DNA of 64,000 bases. Source: Gemmatimonadota bacterium. GTDB taxonomy: Bacteria; Gemmatimonadota; Gemmatimonadetes; Longimicrobiales; Gaopeijiaceae. The translations under genes and the position numbers were made by a program. The stretch covers positions 1 to 64,000 of the forward strand of contig DUBS01000015.1 of assembly GCA_012960225.1 (NCBI GenBank), in the 5' to 3' direction. Shown in pieces: positions 1 to 8,506 of the stretch (the first letter of the stretch is position 1; each line of letters begins with the position of its first letter). The notes under the pieces were generated by a model, which worked only from the letters and a program-made list of their open reading frames with translations, did no database searches and was not told where the DNA came from.

Positions 1-40
1 GTAAGCGTGTAAGTGCTTGCAGGGCATAGTCTTTCACAAG

Positions 41-114
41 TCGGGGCGCCCAGATTCGAACTGGGGACCCCCTGCTCCCAAAGCAGGTGCGCTACCGGAC
101 TGCGCCACGCCCCG
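41..114 (-). tRNA. tRNA-Pro (anticodon UGG)
   Basis: On the minus strand a full cloverleaf folds: a seven-base-pair acceptor stem (CGGGGCG at 114-108 with CGCCCCG at 48-42), a D arm, an anticodon arm with TGG in the loop, and a T arm with GTTCGAATC. The discriminator base is A. The three bases after it do not read CCA, so CCA must be added after transcription. The flanking stretches (1-40 and 115-174) show no clear hairpin or promoter. Confidence 0.95.
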
Positions 115-174
115 AAGTGGGTGGGAAACTAGTCATTTCATAGGGTTCTGGAAGGAGCTTATCCCGAACACACA

Positions 175-1677
175 CTACCAGTTCCATCCCGCATCCACAG
201 CTTTGACCACCAAACCGAGTGCCTCGTACTCTCGATCCCGCCGATCCCTCGCGTGTGCGGCTGGCGAACGATGGCTTTGTACTACAATTACTAACTCACG
301 AGAAGGGATGATATAGGTGCGTTGGTCTCCCGCTCCGGAGGCGTTGTACGTATCCGCCGGAAGGCTAGGAATTCGTCCGCCTCGGCCAGACTCGTCCGCG
401 GTGTTAAGCCAGAAGAGGCCACCATAGTATGGATCTTCCCACGCGGGAGCTGGGGTACTCACGAATTCCACGAACTCCTCAGACAGCAGGCGCGTTCCGT
501 TCCAGACGCCTCGCTGGAGGTACAGGAGCCCGATACGCGCCCAGTCCCGAGCCGTTCCGAAGTTGTAACCGGTAAGAAGGAAGTTGCTGTAGGGATCAGT
601 CTCTAGCGTGAACCGGCGAATTCCGATCTCATCGAAGAGAGAGCGCTGAGGCCAGGTTAGGTACTCTTCGCCCAGGTCATGCTCTACGGTCTGACGGACG
701 ATGTAGCCGAGTGTCCACGGATCCGAGTTACGGTACCGACCTACCGTGTTAGGTGGAAACTCTGCGTCCCGGCTTATCGAGAACGCAAACGCATCAATAG
801 GTGCCACATAGCCTAGGCGATGATCTACTTGGCCTGGCACGAAAGAACGAAACATCTGTTCAGGAGTGGCGTCAGTATTACTGAAACGGAGGCCACTCGA
901 CATGCGAAGAAGATCAGCGACTCGGATATCAGCACGCGGGTCGCCATCAGAGTTCTGCCATGCGGGCACGGGGGCCGGCTGCCACAGCTCCAGAGAACCC
1001 AATTGAATCAAGCGCCCTACGAGGGTGGCGGTCAGGCTCTTTCCCATCGACCAACTCTCGAGTTGCATGTCGCGGTGTGCGCCAGATCCATAATCCTCGG
1101 CCACGATCCGTCCCCGGTGCACCACGAGGAACGCTGTTCGGTTGTCGTCCGAGTTGGCGAAAAAGACCCGGACGGCCTCGGCGAGAAGTTCAGCATCCAC
1201 GTCATCTGGCAGTGGTTCGTCCGGGAGCGCGTCACCCATTGGCCACGCCGTGGAGGCCGCATCAGGAAGCACGCTGTTGACTGCCCGAGGAGTGAAGAAA
1301 ACTCCATCGGAGTGGTTGGGGAGTAAGACACATCCTTGGTCGCCAAAATGACGTGCCCGGGCCTGAACGCCTTGGTACGACGCGGTAACGACTCTGCGCT
1401 CCTCGTCCACGTTGAAGGCGAGACGGCCACCCTCGTAGTCTCTAACCTGCTGATCAGTCCAAAGAATGCTGTTGTACAATGCCTCCTCACGCACTCGCTC
1501 CGAAACCCAGATCGCCGAACAAAAGCGCTTCGCGGGTCCGGTTAGAGTCAGGTACGTCGGAGGGCCGACAGAAGAGTCGGAAGACGCATTCTGCGAATCA
1601 ACACTTCCGGCATCGCCACAAGCGAGACTCCAGACAAAGACAAGCGCCACCAACCGAACAGGCACGACTGGTTTCAT
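175..1677 (-). CDS. Serine hydrolase, beta-lactamase class C-like lipoprotein
   Basis: A 500-residue protein of the beta-lactamase/penicillin-binding-protein-like serine hydrolase family (class C, EstB and D-aminopeptidase relatives). A lipoprotein signal ends near Cys20 (WSLAC). The SxxK motif is seen at Ser210-Lys213 (SMGK) and the YxN motif at Tyr315-Asn317 (YRN). A GAGDQ stretch near the C-terminus could replace the usual KTG/HxG motif. The ATG is preceded by a good GGAGG ribosome site. The substrate cannot be predicted; esterase, peptidase or amidase are all possible. The roughly 170 residues ahead of the SxxK motif are longer than in simple class C enzymes and may be a separate domain. 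It lies downstream of an S9 peptidase on the same strand with a 36-bp gap, so the two may be cotranscribed. Confidence 0.88.
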   Translation of the reverse strand: MKPVVPVRLVALVFVWSLACGDAGSVDSQNASSDSSVGPPTYLTLTGPAKRFCSAIWVSERVREEALYNSILWTDQQVRDYEGGRLAFNVDEERRVVTASYQGVQARARHFGDQGCVLLPNHSDGVFFTPRAVNSVLPDAASTAWPMGDALPDEPLPDDVDAELLAEAVRVFFANSDDNRTAFLVVHRGRIVAEDYGSGAHRDMQLESWSMGKSLTATLVGRLIQLGSLELWQPAPVPAWQNSDGDPRADIRVADLLRMSSGLRFSNTDATPEQMFRSFVPGQVDHRLGYVAPIDAFAFSISRDAEFPPNTVGRYRNSDPWTLGYIVRQTVEHDLGEEYLTWPQRSLFDEIGIRRFTLETDPYSNFLLTGYNFGTARDWARIGLLYLQRGVWNGTRLLSEEFVEFVSTPAPAWEDPYYGGLFWLNTADESGRGGRIPSLPADTYNASGAGDQRTYIIPSRELVIVVQSHRSPAAHARDRRDREYEALGLVVKAVDAGWNW

Positions 1678-1713
1678 GGAGCGCCTCCAGGAAGAAAACG
1701 TAGTCAGGGTTAC

Positions 1714-3756
1714 TTATTCACTGATGGGCCTGTTCGCGCCACGAACATGATCATTATACCAGTTGAGATACCGTTCATACCGATCGACTTGGTAAGTTGG
1801 AACCCGAATTCCGTGGCCCTGGTCAGGATAGACAACCAGTTGAGTCTCGACCCCCCGCCGCCGGAGCGCCTGGTACAGCTGCTCGGAGTTAAGGATCGGG
1901 ACGTTCCAATCCTGTTCTCCACCCATGATGAGCGTGGGCGTCTCGATATGTTCTACACGGTTGAACGGGCTGATACGCTCCCAGTTCTCTCGGTTATCCC
2001 CCTCCCATGGCAAGCCGAGCTCCGCTTCCCATTGCCGCTGGTAGTGGTCGTGTCCGTAGTTCGCGATGTAGAGAACTTCGCTCGCCCCAGTGATCGCACC
2101 CTGGAAACGGTTGGTTTGCGTGATCACGTAGTTCGTGAGGATCCCGCCATACGACCACCCCCCTACACCGAGGCGATTTGGATCTGACCATCCCTGCTCA
2201 ATCGAGTAATCAACACCAGCCATTACATCCTGGAAATCTGGATTACCCCAGTCCGCCCAGAGCGCTGCTGAAAAATCTTGCCCGTAGCCCGAGGAACCAC
2301 GTGGATTCGTACGGACGACGACGTATCCATTCGCGGCAAAGAGCTGCGACTCGAACTGGAAGCCGTGGTTGAACTGGGAGACCGGCCCACCGTGGATTCG
2401 CAGCAGCGTCGGATAACGCTGGCCCTCCACGAAGTTCGGCGGGAAGGTGACAAAGCCCTCGACCTCGGTACCGTCGGCTGAATGAAACTGGATATTCCGA
2501 GTCTCAGCAACTAGGACCTTGGACAGGAAATCGTCATTGTGCCCGGTTACTCGACTCAGGTCGCCCGATCCACGTTCTGCCCCCGTCACTCGATAGATCT
2601 CTCCAGGTTGATCGAGGTAACTCACGGATACTGCAAAGGTCTCCCCAGCCCAGTCGAATGCACCCGCCGAGAGGGATCCTGAGATCGGTCGTTCGAGATC
2701 CTCGCCGCTCGGACGGATCCGAGCGACGTGATTCTCAGCGGAGTCCTCGAGTCGGAACCAAATCCAGTCACCGTCATCAGAAAAGCGCGGCTGGCTCACA
2801 TTCCTGTCCAGATCAGTCGTGAGCAGATGCGGCTCTCCACCGTCTATAGAAATGACGGCCAGATGGGTCGTAGCGTACCAGATTAGGTCCGGGCGAATGC
2901 CGGTGGTGTAGGCGAGTGACCTTCCGTCAGCGCTCCACGCGGGAGAGCGGTCAGAGCCTTCGTTCGTCGTCACGCGCCTAGGGCTGGCCGTCGGCTCCTC
3001 TTGGTCGGAAGGGACGATCCAGATGTCTGAGTTTTCGTTTCCATCCGGCTCATCTGTGCGGTTGGAAGCGAATGCGATACGCGTGCCATCAGGACTCCAG
3101 ACACCGAGCGACTCGTCCCAATCACCGGTCGTCAGTTGGCGGAGTTTTCTGGAACCGAGCTCGAACACGTACAGGTGTGTCCTTCGATTCCCCGTCAGGT
3201 ACCCCGTGTTGTCACGCTTGAACTGAAGTCGATCAATCACCCACGGCTCCGGAGGGGCATTCTCCTTTTTGTCTTCGTCCTTCTCCTCTGCATCACGGAT
3301 CGTCAGGAGGAGGCGGGTGCCATCGGGGGACCACCGATACCCAGAAATTCCCTGTTCGACGTCGGTGAGCGGAAAGCCTTCACCGCCCCTCCGGTCGAGT
3401 GCCCAAACTTGGTTCTCGCCTTCATCACGGGACGCAGTGAAGGTGAAGTACCGACCGTCCGGGCTCCACCCCGGTGAGCCCGCGGACTTGTCTTCCACAG
3501 TCAGACCAATGGCCTCCCCGCCCTCAGCCGGAGACATGTAGATTCGTGTATACGAGCGTTCATCTTCGAGCGACGTCCGGCTGACTGTGTACGCAATCCA
3601 CGCACCGTCCGGACTCACGACCGGCGCTCCGACCGAACGCATGTCGAACATATCTTCGGTCTGGACTGGACGCTTGTCCTGGGCCTCGACGGGGCCGACT
3701 AGGGCCAACATGAGGAGACTCAAGGCTCCGAAACTCGAATGTGTCATTGCAGTCAC
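1714..3756 (-). CDS. S9 family peptidase (prolyl oligopeptidase / acylaminoacyl-peptidase type)
   Basis: A 680-residue exported serine peptidase. A signal peptide ends around residue 25 (VEAQ). The N-terminal two thirds is a beta-propeller with repeated WSPDG strands of the TolB/PD40 type. The C-terminal part is an alpha/beta hydrolase domain. The likely catalytic triad is Ser535 in GGWSYGG, Asp616 in GGEQDWN and His648 in DQGHG. The start is GTG at 3756, six bases after AGGAAG; an ATG three codons further in (3747) is the alternative but is badly spaced. Family members release dipeptides or N-acyl amino acids from oligopeptides. The protein is probably periplasmic and used in peptide scavenging. 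Confidence 0.92.
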   Translation of the reverse strand: MTAMTHSSFGALSLLMLALVGPVEAQDKRPVQTEDMFDMRSVGAPVVSPDGAWIAYTVSRTSLEDERSYTRIYMSPAEGGEAIGLTVEDKSAGSPGWSPDGRYFTFTASRDEGENQVWALDRRGGEGFPLTDVEQGISGYRWSPDGTRLLLTIRDAEEKDEDKKENAPPEPWVIDRLQFKRDNTGYLTGNRRTHLYVFELGSRKLRQLTTGDWDESLGVWSPDGTRIAFASNRTDEPDGNENSDIWIVPSDQEEPTASPRRVTTNEGSDRSPAWSADGRSLAYTTGIRPDLIWYATTHLAVISIDGGEPHLLTTDLDRNVSQPRFSDDGDWIWFRLEDSAENHVARIRPSGEDLERPISGSLSAGAFDWAGETFAVSVSYLDQPGEIYRVTGAERGSGDLSRVTGHNDDFLSKVLVAETRNIQFHSADGTEVEGFVTFPPNFVEGQRYPTLLRIHGGPVSQFNHGFQFESQLFAANGYVVVRTNPRGSSGYGQDFSAALWADWGNPDFQDVMAGVDYSIEQGWSDPNRLGVGGWSYGGILTNYVITQTNRFQGAITGASEVLYIANYGHDHYQRQWEAELGLPWEGDNRENWERISPFNRVEHIETPTLIMGGEQDWNVPILNSEQLYQALRRRGVETQLVVYPDQGHGIRVPTYQVDRYERYLNWYNDHVRGANRPISE

Positions 3757-4093
3757 TATTTCTTCCTGTTGTTGGATGTTGCTACCTCACTGCAGTACCG
3801 GCTATTGAGGGCTGTGTTCAGGCGGGTGATTGGATCAGACATGCGCCCAAGATGTGGCTCAGGCCATCAAACCGCGAGCGATACTAAATGGATTTGTCAC
3901 CATTCAATGCCTAATACGAGGAGCTGGAATGCCTACCACACATGTATGACAAAGCATCACCGGATTAAGGATTTCCGTAGCTTGCTAGCATTACTTGCTA
4001 TCTGTACCCTGCTTGGAAGGCTACCGACAAACTACGCCTAAGAAAGCGAATGAGTCGGGCAACGCCAGGATTCCAACAGGGAGAGGGTGTCCT
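3757..4093. other. Intergenic region between divergent genes
   Basis: About 340 bases separate the S9 peptidase (minus) from the NHL lipoprotein (plus) and should hold both promoters. Short open frames here lack ribosome sites and recognisable domains. I see no RNA gene, long repeat or convincing -35/-10 pair. Confidence 0.5.
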
Positions 4094-5344
4094 GTGAACA
4101 GAACAGTTTGCTCAACTATGCCAATCGTGATGGCACTCATGTTAGTATCGAGTTGCAGTCCGACCGGAGATTCTGAGGCTGAACAGGCCCAGTCTGAAGG
4201 GATGACTCGCTGGAGCCACCAAGACTGGCCCACAGGCCATTACCAGGTAGTGGAGGACTGGCCCAAACCATTACCCGATGATCGTCACTCTCATGATGGT
4301 TGGACCTGGGGTTCGATGGGCGGGGTGTACGCAGAGACACCGGACAGAATATGGGTAGCCATGCGAGGGGAGTTGCCACTCCCTGAAGGCGCAGCACCAT
4401 GGACACCATACGGTAGTACCAACTTGGTCGGTAACGCGACAGGTAATACTGACGGTATTAGCGCCACATGTCGTGAAACCCGTAACCTCCGCGGATGGGA
4501 GCGGCGCTTTGAACACTCGATCTTCATCGTCGATGGAGAAGGCAACCTCGTTGATGACTGGCCACATGCTGATTCACTATTCGCTCAACTACCATGCGGA
4601 CGCGGACCACATCAGATCAAAATGAGTCCATATGACCCAGACAAGCACTTATGGATCATCGACGACCAGCTCCACGTGATCTACCGCTTCACATATGAGG
4701 GCGAACTCGTTCATACATTGGGAGAGATGGGCGTGCTCGGCCGTGGACCGAATAACTTTAACCGCCCAACAGACATAGCTTGGTTACCAGACGGCACTTA
4801 TTTCATCAGTGACGGCTACAGTGGCACGCGAGTAGCCAAATATGACTCGGATGACAATTTCCTGATGGACTGGGGCTCTGCCCCTGTGGACCCACAAAAC
4901 CCAGGCCCGAGCGAATTCAGAACACCTCACAGTATAGCAATCAGCGCGGACCGTAGAATTTTTGTTGTAGACCGTGGTCACGCGAGGATGCAGGTATTCG
5001 ATGAGAACGGAAATTTCTTGGATATGTGGCCACTCACCTCACCCCACTGGCCAGACAATCAGGGAACCCTGATGGTGAATCACCTCATTACCACAGACCA
5101 ATACATATGGGTTGGGGACGCTCCTACAAACCGTCTTATGAAGTTTGATCTGGAAGGCAACCATTTATACAGCTGGGGTGCACCAGGACTACAGCCGGGA
5201 CGCCTGGCATGCTCGCACGGGATCACAACCGATCAAGAAGGAAACCTGTTCATTGCTGACTGTTTCGCAGGTCGTGTGCAAAAGTTCGAGCCAGTAGCGG
5301 GTGCTGATCCAGACAAACTTGTCGGCCAGATCCTGAGAGAATAG
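4094..5344 (+). CDS. NHL-repeat beta-propeller lipoprotein
   Basis: A 416-residue exported protein. I start it at GTG 4094, preceded by GGGAGAGGG, because this gives a compact lipoprotein signal ending in LVSSC; a longer frame upstream has no support, and ATG 4118 is an alternative. The mature part carries NHL-like repeats: INRPTDIAW-like strands, then FRTPHSIAIS, RIFVVDRGHARMQVFD, YSWG, CSHGITTDQEGNLFIADC. This suggests a six-bladed propeller. Relatives are often labelled peptidyl-alpha-hydroxyglycine alpha-amidating lyase-like, but I cannot show catalytic residues and treat that only as a possibility. It is probably anchored in a membrane facing the periplasm or cell surface. It stands alone on the plus strand. 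Confidence 0.8.
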   Translation: MNRTVCSTMPIVMALMLVSSCSPTGDSEAEQAQSEGMTRWSHQDWPTGHYQVVEDWPKPLPDDRHSHDGWTWGSMGGVYAETPDRIWVAMRGELPLPEGAAPWTPYGSTNLVGNATGNTDGISATCRETRNLRGWERRFEHSIFIVDGEGNLVDDWPHADSLFAQLPCGRGPHQIKMSPYDPDKHLWIIDDQLHVIYRFTYEGELVHTLGEMGVLGRGPNNFNRPTDIAWLPDGTYFISDGYSGTRVAKYDSDDNFLMDWGSAPVDPQNPGPSEFRTPHSIAISADRRIFVVDRGHARMQVFDENGNFLDMWPLTSPHWPDNQGTLMVNHLITTDQYIWVGDAPTNRLMKFDLEGNHLYSWGAPGLQPGRLACSHGITTDQEGNLFIADCFAGRVQKFEPVAGADPDKLVGQILRE

Positions 5345-5503
5345 CCTGGAGCAGAATGATTTTCTTGGTGTAAGAGGCCTTTAACGTTTTCACCGTATCC
5401 CGTGTCTTTCTGTATGGAAACGGCCTGAGAACGCGTTAGGTTTATTCCATCGAAGTAAGAAACCGGAAGATGATCAGATAATGAGCCCAATTCCAAATCT
5501 GCT

Positions 5504-6277
5504 ATGACTTCGAAAGCGTTTCGATACCTGAAAAGACTCGGCATCCTGGCGATTTTTTCTCTTTCGCTCGCGAATGCAGCAAGTGCACAGACCATCAGAG
5601 GAATACTGATGGAGACTGGAACCGAACGAAGAATCCAGCTGGGGGAGATGGTACTCGTGGGTCAGGGTGGCGATACGATCGACGTGACCTATACAAATGA
5701 CGCCGGGGGCTTTGAGCTCACATCCCCCGACCCGGGTGACTTCCTCGTGCTCGCGGATGCACTCGGATATGGTGCCATGGCTGCGGGAGTATTCGAGCTG
5801 GGAGCAGGCGCAGAAATGACACTTGAATACAGGATGCAGCCGTTTGCGCTCGCGATCGAAGATCTCGTCGTCGAGTTCAATCGCCCAATCACACAGCACT
5901 CGCTCGTACGGAACGGGTTCGTGGCACGTTTCAATCGTGGGCTCGGCCACTTCATTACACCCAATATGATTGAAGAATCAGTAGCGTTCAGGACTGAAGA
6001 TCTTTTCAGGAACATCGCAGGGGTATCGGTAACGGGTACTGGGTTTGGTGCTGACCGAGTCGCCCTTCGAGGCATCGGTGGACAATTGTGCGACCCCATG
6101 ATCTACATAGATGGCGTAAGAACCGAGAGCAGTGCGACGGGCTTGGCTCTTTCAGATATCATCCCCTTCCATCAGTTAAATGGAGTTGAGATTTATCGCC
6201 GTCCAGCCGAAATCCCACTCGAATACGGAATCTCAGGCGGCACATTCTGTGGAGTGATTGTACTCTGGACGAAATAG
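5504..6277 (+). CDS. Carboxypeptidase-like regulatory domain plus TonB plug domain protein, no barrel
   Basis: A 257-residue exported protein with a signal peptide cut near residue 28 (AASAQ). Residues about 30-115 form a carboxypeptidase-regulatory-like beta sandwich, as at the N-terminus of SusC proteins. Residues about 145-255 resemble the TonB-dependent receptor plug (DLFRNIAGVSV, VALRGIGG, YIDGVR, GVEIYRRPAEIP). The protein then stops, so the 22-strand outer-membrane barrel is absent. The downstream sequence runs into a convergent gene and shows no continuation, so this looks like a genuine short protein rather than a recent truncation. Its role is unknown: binding or signalling at the outer membrane are possibilities. 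No strong ribosome site is seen before the ATG. Confidence 0.8.
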   Translation: MTSKAFRYLKRLGILAIFSLSLANAASAQTIRGILMETGTERRIQLGEMVLVGQGGDTIDVTYTNDAGGFELTSPDPGDFLVLADALGYGAMAAGVFELGAGAEMTLEYRMQPFALAIEDLVVEFNRPITQHSLVRNGFVARFNRGLGHFITPNMIEESVAFRTEDLFRNIAGVSVTGTGFGADRVALRGIGGQLCDPMIYIDGVRTESSATGLALSDIIPFHQLNGVEIYRRPAEIPLEYGISGGTFCGVIVLWTK

Positions 6278-6300
6278 TGTGGAACCCTCCGACGCTAATC

Positions 6301-6624
6301 CTATAGCGATCCAGACTCCGCATCCCATATCTCTCTTAGGTACTCAAACGTGTAGAGCCCCGTCGAGTGCCCATCACTCCAAATAAACTGTAAAGCATAC
6401 TGTCCTACATAATGTATAGCAGTTGGATAAATACCTATCTGGACAGATTCCGGAACCAGAGTCCGCACACCACTCATCTCATCTACACAACCAGCACACG
6501 GACACAGTAATCTTAAGTAGCGCGGCACGTACTCTGAGACGATGCCATCCTTCCATTCGATCTCTAGTCTCTCACGATCTTCGGTTGGCTCAATCCGAAG
6601 TGGGTCCACGTGGGCCTCAGGCAC
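6301..6624 (-). CDS. DUF971 domain protein
   Basis: A 107-residue protein of the DUF971 family, the domain also found at the N-terminus of gamma-butyrobetaine hydroxylase and fused to Mrp/ApbC-type Fe-S carrier proteins. Visible marks are LEIEWKDG near the start, PRYLRLLCPCAGCVDE with three closely spaced cysteines in the middle, and YALQFIWSDGHSTGLYTFEYLREI at the end (the typical closing block, which in relatives ends with a YLR motif). The start is GTG at 6624, two bases after the rdgB stop, with GGAG eight bases upstream. It is the last gene of the long minus-strand unit. The Cys trio suggests metal or Fe-S binding; this is inference. Confidence 0.85.
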   Translation of the reverse strand: MPEAHVDPLRIEPTEDRERLEIEWKDGIVSEYVPRYLRLLCPCAGCVDEMSGVRTLVPESVQIGIYPTAIHYVGQYALQFIWSDGHSTGLYTFEYLREIWDAESGSL

Positions 6625-6626
6625 GT

Positions 6627-7250
6627 CTATGTCTCCATTCTCTCAAGGATAATCTCGAGAGCCCGGAATGCTTTGCCTCGATGACTCAGTTCGTTCTTCT
6701 GGTCGGGATGAAGTTCAGCAAAAGTCATCTCTAAGTTGGGCTCAAAGAAATAGGGATCGTATCCAAAGCCTCCATTTCCACAGGGTTCAGCCAGGATCAA
6801 GCCCTTAGCTTCTCCTCTCGTAACAATCATCTGAGACGTGAAACCCAGAAGAGCAGCAACACAAACATACTGACCTGTTCGTTTCTCCAGTTCGAGGGCA
6901 CCCAAACGCTCCACCAGATAATTGTTATTTGCCTGATCAAGCTTATGACCTGTGAGCCCTTCCTCAGGTGCAAAACGTTTTGAACGAACACCCGGCGCAC
7001 CTCCGAGCGCGTCTACTTCTAAACCAGAATCATCAGCTACCGTCGGTAGCCCAGTTCTCGCATAAAAGTACTCAGCCTTAGAGCGTGCGTTCTCTTCAAA
7101 CGTATCGAAGGGTTCAAGCGCTTCCTCCTCATCGCGCCACTCCAAGCCTATATCATCGAGATCTAACACTGTTAGACGTGGGATGCCGATAAGGATCGTT
7201 CTTATCTCTTGAACTTTATGAGCACTACGAGTTGCTAGCAGCAGTTCCAC
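6627..7250 (-). CDS. rdgB: XTP/dITP diphosphatase (RdgB/HAM1 family)
   Basis: A 207-residue non-canonical purine NTP pyrophosphatase that hydrolyses XTP, ITP and dITP to monophosphates and keeps deaminated purines out of DNA and RNA. The family marks are all visible: LLATRSAHKVQEI at the N-terminus, TVADDSGLEVDALGGAPGV with the metal-binding acidic pair, GGFGYDPYF and the C-terminal SHRGKAFRAL. Length is normal. The start is GTG at 7250, directly abutting the rph stop codon. The rph-rdgB pair is a common bacterial arrangement. Confidence 0.97.
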   Translation of the reverse strand: MELLLATRSAHKVQEIRTILIGIPRLTVLDLDDIGLEWRDEEEALEPFDTFEENARSKAEYFYARTGLPTVADDSGLEVDALGGAPGVRSKRFAPEEGLTGHKLDQANNNYLVERLGALELEKRTGQYVCVAALLGFTSQMIVTRGEAKGLILAEPCGNGGFGYDPYFFEPNLEMTFAELHPDQKNELSHRGKAFRALEIILERMET

Positions 7251-7970
7251 TCAACCAATCCGAAGTGCGCTGGCCTGAACCGCGAACAGAGTCTCCAGTG
7301 CAGCCGTAGCCAGGTCGAGCATCGCATCTAGGTCATCCCGCGGGAACGGGTCGCCTTCAGCTGTTCCTTGGACCTCAACAAGCCCACCTCCTTGGGTACC
7401 GACTACGTTCATATCGACCTGAGCGTTTGAATCTTCTTCGTAGTCTAGGTCGAGTATCGCCTCCCCTCTTACCAACCCGACACTGATTGCCGCCACACGT
7501 TCTCTCATCGGATTACGCGCGATGAGACCTTCGCTGACAAGGTGTTCGAAGGCTAATGACACCGCGACGCAGGCGCCTGTAATTGATGCTGTCCGAGTGC
7601 CACCATCTGCATGTAGTACATCACAGTCTACGGTCACAGTATGTAATCCCAGAATTTTCATGTCAGTGACTGAGCGTAGTGATCGCCCTATGAGACGCTG
7701 GATCTCTTGGGTCCTTCCCTTTGCACCCGAACGTTCACGGCGTGAGCGCGTGTGTGTCGCTCGAGGTAACATCGCGTATTCCGCGGTGACCCATCCAGCA
7801 CCACTCGCTTCGCGCCAAGGTGGCACGTCTGTGCTAACTGATGCGGTACAGAGTACACGTGTGGCTCCAGTAGATATGATACATGAGCCTTCCGCATAGG
7901 GAGCCACATCAGTTTCAATGATTACTGACCGAATCTGATCTGCCTTCCGCCCTCCAGTACGTCCATTCAT
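7251..7970 (-). CDS. rph: Ribonuclease PH
   Basis: A 239-residue phosphorolytic 3'-5' exoribonuclease that trims tRNA 3' ends. The sequence carries the RNase PH blocks: GRKADQIRSV near the start, GATRVLCTASV, GWVTAEYAMLPRATHTRSRRE, GRTQEIQRLIGRSLR, and CDVLHADGGTRTASITGA. Length matches the family. The ATG at 7970 has GGAG nine bases upstream and follows the hldE-like stop by one base. It is cytosolic and cotranscribed with rdgB. Confidence 0.97.
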   Translation of the reverse strand: MNGRTGGRKADQIRSVIIETDVAPYAEGSCIISTGATRVLCTASVSTDVPPWREASGAGWVTAEYAMLPRATHTRSRRERSGAKGRTQEIQRLIGRSLRSVTDMKILGLHTVTVDCDVLHADGGTRTASITGACVAVSLAFEHLVSEGLIARNPMRERVAAISVGLVRGEAILDLDYEEDSNAQVDMNVVGTQGGGLVEVQGTAEGDPFPRDDLDAMLDLATAALETLFAVQASALRIG

Positions 7971-7971
7971 T

Positions 7972-8460
7972 TCAAGTGACTCCTTTTATACGAGCGACCA
8001 AGTCAGTCGTTGAATACCCTTCCAGTAACGGAACAAGAGCGACTCTCCCCCCCCTTTGTTCGACTACTTCGTGTCCGACTACGTCCTCGTGACGATAGTC
8101 AGCACCCTTCACAAGTACATCTGGTCCAAGCTGATTAATAAGGTCTATAGGCGTAGCCTCATCGAATAAACACACCGCATCCACAAATTCCAACGAAGCC
8201 ACCACAACCGCACGGTCCTGTTCCCGAATGAGAGGTCTGTTATCAGCCTTGTCCAGCAACCGAACGGAGTAGTCAGAGTTAATCGCTACAACCAGATGAT
8301 CGCCGCACCGTCCCGCTTCATATAGACAAGACACATGCCCCGGGTGCAGTAGGTCAAAACATCCATTGGTGAAAACCAAAGTCCCAATTCGGGTCGGCCC
8401 GTATCGAGAAATAATTTCCTTTCTAGCGAGCACTTTCTGTGTAGGATCTGAACTGATCAT
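7972..8460 (-). CDS. hldE: D-glycero-beta-D-manno-heptose 1-phosphate adenylyltransferase
   Basis: A 162-residue nucleotidyltransferase matching the C-terminal (adenylyltransferase) half of HldE/RfaE. It should convert heptose 1-phosphate and ATP to ADP-heptose for LPS core synthesis. Visible motifs are VFTNGCFDLLHPGHVSCL, with the HxGH nucleotide-binding signature, then ADNRPLI and the later LVKGADYRHEDVVGH and GRVALVPLLEGYSTTDLV blocks typical of this family. The kinase half is absent, so a separate kinase gene is expected elsewhere. I chose ATG 8460, preceded by AGGA, over an upstream start that would overlap the antiporter gene. Confidence 0.92.
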   Translation of the reverse strand: MISSDPTQKVLARKEIISRYGPTRIGTLVFTNGCFDLLHPGHVSCLYEAGRCGDHLVVAINSDYSVRLLDKADNRPLIREQDRAVVVASLEFVDAVCLFDEATPIDLINQLGPDVLVKGADYRHEDVVGHEVVEQRGGRVALVPLLEGYSTTDLVARIKGVT

Positions 8461-8506
8461 AAGTCCTGAGATCGTCTCACGACGAAGTCCTATCAGGGAG
8501 AGTCCG

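Noticed and set aside
820-1326. A 168-codon plus-strand frame opposite the beta-lactamase-like gene.
   Set aside because: It lies wholly antisense to a gene with clear motifs, has no ribosome site and no recognisable domain.
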